The notes: a model not told the origin generated them from the sequence alone. Counted from the first letter of the stretch, positions 35,531 to 44,732 are shown. The stretch: 64,000 nt of DNA from Clostridia bacterium (GCA_017465155.1 JAFTWV010000009.1:1-64000); one strand, 5' to 3'. Translations and numbers: made by a program.

Positions 35531-36469
35531 ATGAAAGCAATGGAAAAATGGCGCGCATTTCGCAATTCTCCCCGCTATGAGGATCGCAAGGGCGCGGTGG
35601 TGAAGAAGTCCAAGAACCTGCTGATGACGCTCCTGCAGATCATCCTGATCGTAGGCATTGCGTATGTCATCCTCAGTCCGGTGATCGGCATCGTGTCCCA
35701 GTCCTTCTTCTCCGACGCGGACTCGGCCAACCCGATGGTTTTCACCATTCCCATGCAGCCCACCATGGAGCGCTATGAGGGCGCCTGGACGGAGCTGAAT
35801 TACCTGTCTACCATGGGCTCCACGCTGCTGTACACGGTGCTGAACACCCTGTTCCAGGTGCTGATCTGCTCCATGGTCGGCTACGGCTTTGCCCGCTTTG
35901 AGTTCCCGCTGAAGAAGCTGCTGTTTGCCTGCGTGGTGGTGATGATCGTTATCCCGTCCCACACCATCATGCTGCCGCTGTACATGACCTTCCGCTCCAT
36001 GGAGCTGATGCGCTCCACCATGCCGATGTACATCCTGTCCATCTTTGGCGTGGGTCTGCGCTCGGGCCTGTATGTGTACATCTTCAACCAGTTCTTCCGC
36101 GGTCTGCCCAAGGAGATTGAAGAGGCGGCCTTCGTTGACGGCGCAGGCACATGGTACACCTACTTCCGCATCATGCTGATCAACGCCATGCCCGCGGTGA
36201 TCACCGTCACGGTGTTTTCCCTCGTCTGGCAGTACAACGACATGTTCTACGCCAAGCTCTTCCAGATCCCCAACAGCTCGCTGCTGGCTCGTCAGCTTTC
36301 CACGCTGCAGTCCAACATCGGCGCAAACCTGAAGATCATGAATGTCCGCATTCAGAAGCTCTACGTCAACGCCGGCGTGGTGCTGACGATGCTGCCCATC
36401 CTGATCATCTACCTCGTACTGCAGAGGCGCTTCGTCGAAGGCGTCGAGCGCTCCGGTATCGTCGGCTAA
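35531..36469 (+). CDS. sugar ABC transporter permease (second pair, MalG type)
   Basis: Permease of 312 residues with six helices. EAA motif EAAFVDGAGTWYTYFRIMLI, in which the usual final LP is altered. GGAGGAAAGC precedes the start. With the preceding gene it forms the second permease pair; the candidate binding protein for this pair is encoded at 38664-40061. No ATPase gene is adjacent. Confidence 0.92.
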   Translation: MKAMEKWRAFRNSPRYEDRKGAVVKKSKNLLMTLLQIILIVGIAYVILSPVIGIVSQSFFSDADSANPMVFTIPMQPTMERYEGAWTELNYLSTMGSTLLYTVLNTLFQVLICSMVGYGFARFEFPLKKLLFACVVVMIVIPSHTIMLPLYMTFRSMELMRSTMPMYILSIFGVGLRSGLYVYIFNQFFRGLPKEIEEAAFVDGAGTWYTYFRIMLINAMPAVITVTVFSLVWQYNDMFYAKLFQIPNSSLLARQLSTLQSNIGANLKIMNVRIQKLYVNAGVVLTMLPILIIYLVLQRRFVEGVERSGIVG

Positions 36470-36797
36470 CCAGCGTTCCGCGGAATGATTCCGTTCTGAC
36501 GGCGGCTGAATACCCTCCTCCGGAGACGCTTTGGAGAGCGTTTCCGGGGCGGGGGAGGGCGTATTTGCGAAAACCTTTTCGAAAACACGAAAAGTGCCGT
36601 ATATACCCCTGCAAATGGTTGACGTGCCAGACTCAAATGTGCTATCATGTATCATGAATGGCACATCTGGCGCGTTTTATACCGGTTTTTGCGGAGAAGC
36701 TTTTCTCCGTGAAATAGGTGCAGGATTTCCCCTGCATCAGGTATTCCCAAGGTTGTGCCAATAGTCCCGAAAAGGGACGAAAAAGGAGGTTACCGAA
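36470..36797 (+). other. 328-base spacer before the triple-repeat secreted protein gene
   Basis: Contains a long imperfect hairpin (about 36508-36560, CCCTCC paired with GGAGGG) that may end or stabilise the transcript of the permease genes, and a promoter at 36619-36648. No gene seen. Confidence 0.55.
36619..36648 (+). promoter_or_regulatory. promoter of the triple-repeat secreted protein gene
   Basis: -35 TTGACG (36619-36624), 18-base spacer, -10 TATCAT (36643-36648). The -10 is bracketed by inverted arms ATGTGC (36637-36642) and GCACAT (36661-36666), a possible operator. The leader is about 140 bases long. Confidence 0.65.
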
Positions 36798-38567
36798 TTG
36801 AAGAAGGTTCTTTCCTGGATTCTGTGCGCGGCGCTGCTGCTGACCTCTGTGTCTGCGCTGGCCGAGGCCGTTCCTTCCCCCGATGCGGCTGCGGCTGCTG
36901 CGGCGACTGCCGTGATCGTTGACTTTGCTGACGGCAACCATGCCTTCATGGGCATGGACATGGCTGCCGGCAACGCCGACGCTTCTGAGCTGTCTGTTGT
37001 TGATTACAACGGCGGCAAGGCTGTGCGCGTTGACGTGAAGGCCAAGGTGCCCTATGTGGCGCTGAACATCGAAGGCATGCTGGGCGAGAATTACACCAAG
37101 CTCGCTTCCCTGTCCTTCGACATCGGCGTTGAGCTGGGCTCCGACGGCAAGTTCTACGCGGCTTCCGGTAAGGTCTACACTGTGACCGGCGCTGACGCTG
37201 TCAAGACCGGCTACGATTGGTCCGTGTACCTGAAGACCAAGAACCCCAAGACCGCCAAGGTGACGCTGAACCCCGATGTGGCGCTGACCGCTGGCATCGG
37301 CGAGTATCTGATGATCACCAAGGAAGCCGACGCTTTCGTCGATTCCGGCAAGTTTAAGGGTGAGGAGCCCCGTGACATCTACATCAGCAACCTGCAGTTC
37401 TTCGATGCTGAAGGCAATGTGCTGCCTGTGGATCTGAGCGCTGTGTATGTTGCTCCCGCCACCGAGGCTGATCTGACCAACCTGTCTGTGCTGACCAACA
37501 CCGTGAACCTGGACGGCATGTCTGTCGAGGGCGGCGCCTGGGCTCAGAATGGCGTTGAGATGACTCCCGAATTCCTGGCTGCGCTGGTTCCCGGCTCCGT
37601 GGTGGAAATCTCCTACGAGTCCGAAGACGGCGACATCTGGGTCGTCATGCCTTGGGCCAACGCCGGCTGGATCCGCGTTGCGCAGGGTCAGGCTACCAAG
37701 AACAACACCAAGACCACCGCTCAGATCACCTACGAGCAGTTCGCTGCTCTGCTGGGTGAGGACACCTCCACCTGGGGCGCTATGTTCCAGTGCGAAGGCT
37801 CCTCTGCCTGGAAGGTCTACTCTGTGAAGGTCGGCACCCCCACTGCCCGCATTGCACTGAGCAACGCGGTTGAGTTCGAGGGCTTCTCCTGCGAGGGCGG
37901 CGCCTGGTCTCAGAACGGCTTCGAGATGCCTCAGGCGATCATCGACGCTCTGCAGCCCGGTACTGCGATTGAAATCGACTTTGAGTCCGAGACCGGCGAC
38001 ATGTGGATCGTCATGCCGTGGTCTACCGCTGGCTGGATGCGCGTTGGCCAGGGCTCTGCCACCATCGTTGGCAACAAGGCCTATATGACCTACGAGCAGC
38101 TGGTTGAGCTGTGCGGCGAAGACAAGGCTGGCTGGGGCGCCATGATGCAGTGCGAGTCCTCCGGCGCCTGGAAGGTCTACTCCCTGAAGGTTGGCAAGGT
38201 CAACCAGCTGGTTGGCGTTGCGAACCCCGTTGATTTCCCCGGCTTCTCCAAGTCCGCTGGCGCCTGGGCGCAGGACGGCCTGGAGATGACCCCCGAAATC
38301 ATTGCGGCTCTGGTTCCCGGCTCCGTCGTGACCATCAACTACGAGTCTGAGACCGGCAACATCTGGATCGTCATGCCCGACTCCGCTGCCGGCTGGATGC
38401 GCGTGCAGCAGGGTACTGCTGACTGCGACGGCAAGACTGCTCAGATCACCTACGAAGAGATCGCGGCCGTGTGCGGCGAGGACGTCTCCACCTGGGGCGC
38501 TCGCATGCAGTGCGAGGCTGACGGCGCCTGGTCCGTCTACTCCGTGTCCGTGGGTATGGCTCACTAA
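36798..38567 (+). CDS. secreted protein with three tandem ~115-residue repeats, unrecognised
   Basis: Protein of 589 residues starting with TTG; AAGGAGG ends about eight bases upstream and is close to a perfect ribosome site, suggesting strong expression. Signal peptide (to ALAEA), then an N-terminal beta-rich domain at about 35-215, then three copies of one repeat at about 232-347, 353-467 and 474-587. Each copy has the order GGAW/AGAW-Q-G-EM, PG-S/T-E-E/D (SE-x-GD), W-VMP-AGW-RV-QG, TYE, GED-WGA-QCE, AWKVYS-KVG. No family recognised; conserved Trp and acidic residues and the fold length would suit a carbohydrate-binding module. It lies between the transporter genes and the second binding protein. 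Confidence 0.8.
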   Translation: MKKVLSWILCAALLLTSVSALAEAVPSPDAAAAAAATAVIVDFADGNHAFMGMDMAAGNADASELSVVDYNGGKAVRVDVKAKVPYVALNIEGMLGENYTKLASLSFDIGVELGSDGKFYAASGKVYTVTGADAVKTGYDWSVYLKTKNPKTAKVTLNPDVALTAGIGEYLMITKEADAFVDSGKFKGEEPRDIYISNLQFFDAEGNVLPVDLSAVYVAPATEADLTNLSVLTNTVNLDGMSVEGGAWAQNGVEMTPEFLAALVPGSVVEISYESEDGDIWVVMPWANAGWIRVAQGQATKNNTKTTAQITYEQFAALLGEDTSTWGAMFQCEGSSAWKVYSVKVGTPTARIALSNAVEFEGFSCEGGAWSQNGFEMPQAIIDALQPGTAIEIDFESETGDMWIVMPWSTAGWMRVGQGSATIVGNKAYMTYEQLVELCGEDKAGWGAMMQCESSGAWKVYSLKVGKVNQLVGVANPVDFPGFSKSAGAWAQDGLEMTPEIIAALVPGSVVTINYESETGNIWIVMPDSAAGWMRVQQGTADCDGKTAQITYEEIAAVCGEDVSTWGARMQCEADGAWSVYSVSVGMAH

Positions 38568-38589
38568 TTCACGTTGCATGCTCCTGTGT

Positions 38590-38615
38590 CCGTCCGGAGC
38601 GATCCGGGCGGACGG
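38590..38615 (+). other. hairpin between repeat-protein and binding-protein genes
   Basis: Arms CCGTCCG (38590-38596) and CGGACGG (38609-38615). No T-run follows, so it is more likely an RNA-processing or stability element than a full terminator. Confidence 0.5.
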
Positions 38616-38663
38616 GAGTCAGGTTGTTTCCCCATAACAAATAAACAGGAGGTAAGACAAACA

Positions 38664-40061
38664 ATGAAAAAGTTTGCCGCTCTGGTTCTGGCCATCGTGA
38701 TGATGCTGTCTGTTGCATCCTTCGCGTCCGCCGAGGAACCGCGCCACATCCTCATCGGCACCACCTGGGATCTGTACTGGGATTCCACCCATGAGTCCAT
38801 CGACGCCAACCCCTACTACTCCGGCACCACGGCGGACGAGATGATGTTCGCCAAGGTCAAGGCCATCGAGGAGAAGTGGAACGTTACCTTCGAGTACGTG
38901 AACCTGCTGTACGCTGGTGCGCAGGAGTCCATCAACACCTCCATCCTGGCCGGCACCCCCGACGTTGACGTGTACATGATCGGTCTGGCCATCGGTGCTC
39001 CCGCTGTTGCCAACGGCTATGCTGTTGACCTGCGCACCGTGCTGCCCGAGGATCATCCCGTGATCGCCGGCACCGACGAAGTCCTGACCTACATCGACGT
39101 GGGCAACGGCTCCGTGTCTCTGGTGACCAACAACAACAAGGAGAACATGGTTGGTTCTACCTACCCCCTGTCCTTCAACCTGCAGATGATCGAAGACGCT
39201 AACCTCGAGGATCCCCGTGATCTGGTCGAGCGCGGCGAGTGGACCTGGGACAAGTTCCTGGAGTACTGCCAGGTTCTGACCAAGGACGTTGACGGCGACG
39301 GCACCACCGACGTGTACGGCTTCGGCGGCTGGCCGGGAGACTACATCCCCAACCTGCTGATGTCCAACGGCACCTACATCGCTGCCACCGCGACTGAGAA
39401 CCTGACCTCTCCCGAGGTTGCCGAGGTTCTGAAGTTCGTGCAGGATCTGAACCTGACTTATGGCGTTATGTACCCCATCCCCGCTGAGAATGGCTGGGAC
39501 GTTTGCCGCTTCCTGTACCGCGAGGGCAAGGTTGCGTTCTGCCCCAACGCTGCGTGGATCATGGACACCAACAAGGACTATGCCTTCGCGAATCCTGATC
39601 TGCCCACCCTGGAGTTCGACATGGTGTTCGTGCCGTGGCCCACTGGCCCCAGCGGCGACGCCGAGACCAACAAGCAGAAGGTTACCGACTCTTCCTGCTA
39701 CATGATCCCCGTGGGCGTGGAAGATCCTGAGCTGGTCTTCAACGTGCTGTACGATCTGCTGAACTGGTACAACTACGATCCCGCCAATCCCGACTCTGAC
39801 GACGAGGCTCTGGCCATCCGCGACGACGAGGAAGCGCTGGGCTGGTGGTACGGCGTTACCGCGAAGGACATCGATCTGCAGGATTGGAACTTCGAGGTCA
39901 TGTACGAGATGGGCAAGCGTCAGCAGCTCGAAATGATGAACAACCTGGGCTTCGAGATGGACTTCCTCGGCCTGATCAACGGCACCTATGACGTTGCTCA
40001 GTTCCAGGAGACCTACAAGCAGCAGGTGCAGGATGCGCTGGATCGCCTGATGGGCAACTAA
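38664..40061 (+). CDS. sugar ABC transporter solute-binding protein
   Basis: Extracellular solute-binding protein of 465 residues starting at ATG 38664, where GGAGG precedes by ten bases; the longer open frame from 38574 lacks the signal peptide at its start. Signal peptide MKKFAALVLAIVMMLSVASFASA; no lipobox cysteine is seen. Typical family 1 features follow: AKVKAIEEKWNVTFEYV, ILAGTPDVDVYMIG, GEWTWDKFLEYCQVLTKD, GKVAFCPNAAWIMD. It is the probable partner of the second permease pair (34595-36469). The ligand is presumably a manno-oligosaccharide given the context. Confidence 0.88.
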   Translation: MKKFAALVLAIVMMLSVASFASAEEPRHILIGTTWDLYWDSTHESIDANPYYSGTTADEMMFAKVKAIEEKWNVTFEYVNLLYAGAQESINTSILAGTPDVDVYMIGLAIGAPAVANGYAVDLRTVLPEDHPVIAGTDEVLTYIDVGNGSVSLVTNNNKENMVGSTYPLSFNLQMIEDANLEDPRDLVERGEWTWDKFLEYCQVLTKDVDGDGTTDVYGFGGWPGDYIPNLLMSNGTYIAATATENLTSPEVAEVLKFVQDLNLTYGVMYPIPAENGWDVCRFLYREGKVAFCPNAAWIMDTNKDYAFANPDLPTLEFDMVFVPWPTGPSGDAETNKQKVTDSSCYMIPVGVEDPELVFNVLYDLLNWYNYDPANPDSDDEALAIRDDEEALGWWYGVTAKDIDLQDWNFEVMYEMGKRQQLEMMNNLGFEMDFLGLINGTYDVAQFQETYKQQVQDALDRLMGN

Positions 40062-40092
40062 TCCGGACGCTCTCTGTCTGATGTAAACCCCG

Positions 40093-40133
40093 TGCCCCCG
40101 GATGCAGCTAACCCCTGTATCCGGGGGCATTTC
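40093..40133 (+). terminator. terminator after the second binding-protein gene
   Basis: TGCCCCCGGAT (from 40093) pairs with ATCCGGGGGCA (ending 40129), with extra CAG/CTG pairing inside and TTTC after it. It separates the binding-protein transcript from the esterase gene. Confidence 0.75.
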
Positions 40134-40325
40134 ACAATTGAGAACCTGCACGGAAGGCGGGGGACGAGCATCGCCTGTCGCATGGATCGTGCCGGTGATG
40201 TTGGTGTGATTGGCAGGCCAGCCGCGGAGCCTGTGTGTTCCGGCGGCAGGTTTTGCGGATGCTGACGCGCGGAAGGTACGGAATCCGTCGCTGCCCGTCA
40301 GCACCCGATAGAAAGGAGTTTTCCC

Positions 40326-41402
40326 ATGAATATCACGCTGGGCGCCAATGAGCGCCTGATTCCCATGACAGACCCGGCCATCCGTCTCACGGGACGTATC
40401 GACACGAGCAATCCGGAGCAGCCGTTCTTCATCTACCCCTGCTCCAGCGCGGCATTACGCCTCACGGGCAGAACCCTCCGTGTGATGCTGACCAATCAGC
40501 ATTCCTACTTTGATAACCGCCTCGGCGTGATCATCAACGGCGTTCAGTCTGCGGTGCTGCTGGAAAAGGGCGAGCAGGTGCTTGACCTGTCTGACCGTCT
40601 GACGGACGGCGTGAACGATGTGCTGTTGTTCAAGCGGCAGGATTGCTGTCACGCATATCGCATGCAGGGCATCGTGATCGCTGCGGATGCGCAGCTGCTG
40701 CCTCTTCCGGCGCGGCTTGCCCGGCGGATGGAGGTCTATGGCGACAGCGTATCAGCGGGGGAGGTGTCTGAGGCTGAGTTTGCCTGCGCCCAGCCTGATC
40801 CTGAAGGTCACAATGGTTTGTACTCCAACAGCTGGCTGTCCTACTCGTGGCAGACAGCGCGGCTGCTGAACGCTGAGCTGCACGACATTGCCACCGGCGG
40901 TATGGCGCTTCTGGACGGCACGGGGTATTTCTACGGCCCTGACTACATCGGCATGCTGTCCTCGTGGGATAAGATCAACTATTATCCGCCCTTTGGCGAA
41001 CCCACGCCCTGGGATTTTGCGCGGTACACGCCCCATGTGGTGATCGTTGCCATCGGACAGAACGACCACAACCCGGTCAACATCATGGCCGATGATTACA
41101 ACGGTGAGGCTGCAGATCACTGGCGCGCGGAGTATCGCCGGTTCATCGGACTAATCCGTGAAAAGTACCCCCGCGCACACATTGTGCTGACGACGACCAT
41201 CCTTGGCCACCATGAGAACTGGGACAAGGCGATAGATGCAGTTTGTGAGGATGTCCGCCGGACGGATGAGCGCGTGCACCATTTCCTGTATACCAACAAC
41301 GGCTGCGGCACACCGGGGCATATCCGCGGCAGCGAAGCGGCAGTCATGGCGAAAGAGCTGGCTGCGTTTATCGAAACCCTGCCGGGCGTGTGGGAGGAAT
41401 AA
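40326..41402 (+). CDS. CE2-type SGNH acetylesterase
   Basis: Cytoplasmic protein of 358 residues. A jelly-roll N-terminal domain (about 1-120) is followed by an SGNH hydrolase domain with Ser141 in VYGDSVSAGE, GG at ATGG (about 190), GQND at 244-247 and a catalytic His332 in GTPGHIRG. This two-domain order is that of carbohydrate esterase family 2, which removes acetyl groups from hemicellulose and manno-oligosaccharides. No signal peptide, so it would act on imported oligosaccharides. AAAGGAG precedes the start. It closes the mannan-type locus. Other SGNH esterase substrates are possible. Confidence 0.82.
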   Translation: MNITLGANERLIPMTDPAIRLTGRIDTSNPEQPFFIYPCSSAALRLTGRTLRVMLTNQHSYFDNRLGVIINGVQSAVLLEKGEQVLDLSDRLTDGVNDVLLFKRQDCCHAYRMQGIVIAADAQLLPLPARLARRMEVYGDSVSAGEVSEAEFACAQPDPEGHNGLYSNSWLSYSWQTARLLNAELHDIATGGMALLDGTGYFYGPDYIGMLSSWDKINYYPPFGEPTPWDFARYTPHVVIVAIGQNDHNPVNIMADDYNGEAADHWRAEYRRFIGLIREKYPRAHIVLTTTILGHHENWDKAIDAVCEDVRRTDERVHHFLYTNNGCGTPGHIRGSEAAVMAKELAAFIETLPGVWEE

Positions 41403-41538
41403 GCATACTGGCAAGTCCGGGCTGCATGGCCGGGGCTTGTGGCCAAGACAGACGCTGAAGAATGCATTCGGTACGGATGGCTCAAACCTGCAGAAGCAGC
41501 ACAGGAGGAAGGCTGACCCCGCAGGTCGCTTTCTTACG

Positions 41539-41567
41539 TTGACAGACGTACGCCCCACTGATATCAT
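41539..41567 (+). promoter_or_regulatory. promoter of the double glycosyltransferase operon
   Basis: Consensus -35 TTGACA (41539-41544), 17-base spacer, -10 TATCAT (41562-41567), 40 bases before the GTG start. Confidence 0.85.
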
Positions 41568-41606
41568 AATATCATCAATACTCGTTCCAGGGGAGGTGAG
41601 CCGCCC

Positions 41607-44177
41607 GTGATATCGGTCATTATTCCGACCTATAACCGCTGTGAGCTGCTGCTGCGCGCTGCGGAGAGTGTGCTGCGGCAGACGTATGCAGACCTCGAGT
41701 GCATCATTGTGGATGATGCGTCCGTCGATGGCACGGAAGCGGCTGTCCGCAGTCTGACAGATCCTCGCGTGCGGTATGTACGGCAGGAACGCAATGCCGG
41801 CGCCTGCGCAGCCCGGAACCGCGGCGTGGACATGGCGAGGGGCGAGTACGTCGCATTTCAGGATAGTGATGACGTCTGGCATGCAGACAAGCTGGAAAAG
41901 CAGCTGGCGCTGTTGGTAGCGACTGGCGCGGATGTGGTCGCCTGCGGAATGCACCGTATTGGTGCAGACGGCACGGTGACGATATTCCCCGTGGGCGTAC
42001 CAGAGGGGCAGCTGACGCTGGACAGGCTGCTGTTTGAGAACCTGTGCAGCACGCAGTGCATGATGGGAAAAACGGAGGCGTTTCGCAGCATCCGGTTTGA
42101 CGAGGACATGCCCCGGCTGCAGGACTGGGATGTGATGCTTCGTCTGACGGAGCAATGCCGGGTGTATTTCAAGCCGGAGCCGTTGGTGGATGTGCACCTG
42201 CAGCCGGATAGTATTTCCAGTCAGCCCGGAAAACTCCTAACGGCCCTGACCCGGCTGTATGGCAAGTTCCATGGTCCGATCACTGCGCCCGAGCGGCATC
42301 AGCTGAATATCCGCTGGCCTGTGGATGTGCAGTGGATGCGCAGCATTGCCGGGGCGGCGGAGCTCTGTGGGGAAGACCCATGGACGGACGAGCTGCTGCT
42401 GAAGGCGCCTGCATGGGTATACCGTGCCGGGCAGGCCGGGAGCATGGGCGCAGTGGTTATTCATCCATCCGGCGTGCCAGCGGCTGTGGCACCCGGGGCG
42501 ACGCACCTGTACATGAACATGGCAGCGTTCCTTCCCGGTCCGGGGAGGATGTTTCTGCCGGAGCCGCTGCTGGGGGATGTGCTGTCCGGTGCATACGGTC
42601 GCGTAACCTTTGCAGACGCGGTCGCGACTGTTTCGTCGGCCGTTCCTGCAGCAAAAACGATTTCCACCGGCCTGCGTGCCCTGACTGCCTGGAAGGGCCG
42701 CCGGTATGCGTGGGATGTACTGACCGGAACCTATGGCGGCGGACAGGTTGCGCAGGAGTTGGCGGCGTTGTATCTGCTGGATATGCCAGGCTGGGCAAGG
42801 GAGCTGCAGGGGATATTCCAGCTGGTCAGCGTCCGTCCGGTGAAGCGTATTGGCGTGTATTACCACAGCCTGCGAGGCGGCGGCGTGCAGCGCACAGCGG
42901 CAGCTTTGATCCGCCTGTGGGCGGAAATGGGATATGATGTGACGCTCGTGACGTCCAGCGCGCCCACCGCAGAGGACTATCTCCTGCCCGAGGGCGTACA
43001 GCGTGCCGTCGTTGAGCCCTTCGACCACACGTCACCGGAAAAGAACCGTGCCCATGTCGGCGGGCTGCAAAGCGCGGCTGCTGATCTCGATCTGCTGGTG
43101 TATCATGCGTGGGCGGATCCGCTGATCCTCTTTGACCTGTTGGCGGTTCGCAGCACGGGCTGCCGATTGATTGTACATACCCACTCGTCCTTCACCATGC
43201 CGCTGCTGGAGCCGACGATGCTTGACCGCTTCCGGGCGCTGCCGGATGTGTATGCTCTTGCAGATGGTGTGGTGACGCTATCCGAGGCGGATGAATGCTA
43301 CTGGCGGCATTGCAATCCCCGTGTGTACAGGACGGTCAATCCGCTGACCTTCGATCCGGCAGAGACGCCGGTGAACGCGTTGGCGGGCCAAACAATCCTC
43401 TGGGCTGGTCGCTTTTCGCCGGAAAAACGACCGATGGACGCCATCGTGGTTCTGCGGGAGGTCAGGCGATATGTGCCGGATGCGAAGCTGATCCTTCTTG
43501 GCGGCGGCGATGCTGAAACAGAAGCAGAGCTGCGGCGTTGTGCTGACGCAAACGGCCTGATGGAACAGGTCGAGATGCCTGGCTTCTGTCAGGATACGAT
43601 GCCTTTCTATGCCCGGGCGGACGTGTTCCTGTGTACCAGCGCCTATGAGGGCTTCTGTCTGACCATGGCTGAGGCGCAAACCTGTGGTATTCCCTGCGTG
43701 ACCTACGATATGCCCGGCCTGACTGTTTTACAGGGCGGCGGACATGTGTCTGTGCCGCAGGGGGATGTAAAGGCGGCAGCGAAGGCGATTGTTCGCCTGC
43801 TGGCGGATGGCCCGTACCGCCGTGCGATGGGACAGGCGGCGCGCAGCAACGTAGAAAAGAACCTGAACATCGACCAGCGCGGACTGTGGCAGCGTATCTT
43901 TGCTGAACAGGCAATGCCTGTATCACCTGCCATGCCTGTGGCGTCTTCTGTGCCGGATGGCGCCTCTGCTGTGATGCTGCAAATGCTGCGGGAGCACGCT
44001 GCTGCACGCTGCACGGGGGTGCTTTCATCCGATGCGACGCGTCAAACCGCTTTTGTCCCCATGCCGAAAAAAGGCCCCCTGAAGCGTCTGCGCAAGAAGG
44101 CTGCGACCTTCCTGCAAGTGCTGCTGATCGACGGTCCCGCGGGCATCGTGAAGGTGTTCAGGGACAAGAAAGGATAA
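41607..44177 (+). CDS. two-domain glycosyltransferase, GT2 then GT4
   Basis: Protein of 856 residues with two glycosyltransferase domains. Residues about 1-230 are a GT-A family 2 domain (ISVIIPTYNR, IIVDDASVDGT, DXD-type FQDSDDVW). A linker of about 175 residues follows, then a GT-B family 4 domain (about 410-770) with GVYYHSLRGGGVQRT, RFSPEKRPMDAI and the EX7E motif in EGFCLTMAEAQTCGIPC. A basic C-terminal tail may touch the membrane. It probably builds a surface polysaccharide or glycolipid. GTG start with GGGGAGG upstream. The sugar donors are unknown. Confidence 0.88.
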   Translation: MISVIIPTYNRCELLLRAAESVLRQTYADLECIIVDDASVDGTEAAVRSLTDPRVRYVRQERNAGACAARNRGVDMARGEYVAFQDSDDVWHADKLEKQLALLVATGADVVACGMHRIGADGTVTIFPVGVPEGQLTLDRLLFENLCSTQCMMGKTEAFRSIRFDEDMPRLQDWDVMLRLTEQCRVYFKPEPLVDVHLQPDSISSQPGKLLTALTRLYGKFHGPITAPERHQLNIRWPVDVQWMRSIAGAAELCGEDPWTDELLLKAPAWVYRAGQAGSMGAVVIHPSGVPAAVAPGATHLYMNMAAFLPGPGRMFLPEPLLGDVLSGAYGRVTFADAVATVSSAVPAAKTISTGLRALTAWKGRRYAWDVLTGTYGGGQVAQELAALYLLDMPGWARELQGIFQLVSVRPVKRIGVYYHSLRGGGVQRTAAALIRLWAEMGYDVTLVTSSAPTAEDYLLPEGVQRAVVEPFDHTSPEKNRAHVGGLQSAAADLDLLVYHAWADPLILFDLLAVRSTGCRLIVHTHSSFTMPLLEPTMLDRFRALPDVYALADGVVTLSEADECYWRHCNPRVYRTVNPLTFDPAETPVNALAGQTILWAGRFSPEKRPMDAIVVLREVRRYVPDAKLILLGGGDAETEAELRRCADANGLMEQVEMPGFCQDTMPFYARADVFLCTSAYEGFCLTMAEAQTCGIPCVTYDMPGLTVLQGGGHVSVPQGDVKAAAKAIVRLLADGPYRRAMGQAARSNVEKNLNIDQRGLWQRIFAEQAMPVSPAMPVASSVPDGASAVMLQMLREHAAARCTGVLSSDATRQTAFVPMPKKGPLKRLRKKAATFLQVLLIDGPAGIVKVFRDKKG

Positions 44178-44181
44178 AAAG

Positions 44182-44709
44182 ATGAATACGTTTGAAGCCA
44201 TCATTGCCCGGCGAAGCTATCGCGGCAAGTATGATCCCACGCCTGTCCCGCGCGAGCATCTGACGGCCATCATGGAGGCCGGATTGCGCGCGCCCTCGGG
44301 CTGCAACAAGCAGACGACCAGCCTCATCGCCGTGGATGATCCGGAGCTTCTGGCACAGCTGCACACGGTGATCCAGCCTCCTATCGGCGAGTCCGCTCCG
44401 GCGATGATCTGCGTGCTGACCCGCCCCATTTTTGCCTACCGGGACAAGACGTTCTACAAGCAGGACTATGCCGCAGTGATTGAAAACATGCTGCTGGCTA
44501 TTGCTGAGCTGGGGTACGACAGCTGCTGGATCGAGGGTCATGTGACGGATGACGACCGCATTGGCGATCAGATGGCCCGTATCCTCGGTGCGCCGGAGGA
44601 GTATCAGCTGGTGGCCTTCCTGCCTGTGGGCGTGGCTGCGGAGGAGTGCAAGCGTCCGCCGAAGAAACCGCTGGAAAGCCGGTACAGCTTCAACGGGTTT
44701 GACATGTAA
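44182..44709 (+). CDS. nitroreductase family protein
   Basis: FMN-dependent oxidoreductase of 175 residues. Family marks: IIARRSYRGKYDPTPV at the N-terminus, the ARAPSGCNKQT-like APSGCNKQTT at about 37-46, and a C-terminal GHVTDDDRI and GVAAEE section. It starts four bases after the glycosyltransferase stop with AAAGGA just upstream, so it is cotranscribed. The true substrate of such proteins is rarely evident from sequence. Confidence 0.9.
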   Translation: MNTFEAIIARRSYRGKYDPTPVPREHLTAIMEAGLRAPSGCNKQTTSLIAVDDPELLAQLHTVIQPPIGESAPAMICVLTRPIFAYRDKTFYKQDYAAVIENMLLAIAELGYDSCWIEGHVTDDDRIGDQMARILGAPEEYQLVAFLPVGVAAEECKRPPKKPLESRYSFNGFDM

Positions 44710-44732
44710 GGCACAGAGAAAGGGGGGCCGCC

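Noticed and set aside
36645..38579. Minus-strand open frame of 644 codons opposite the triple-repeat gene
   Set aside because: Its apparent repeats are only the mirror of the real repeats; no ribosome site or signal peptide is present.
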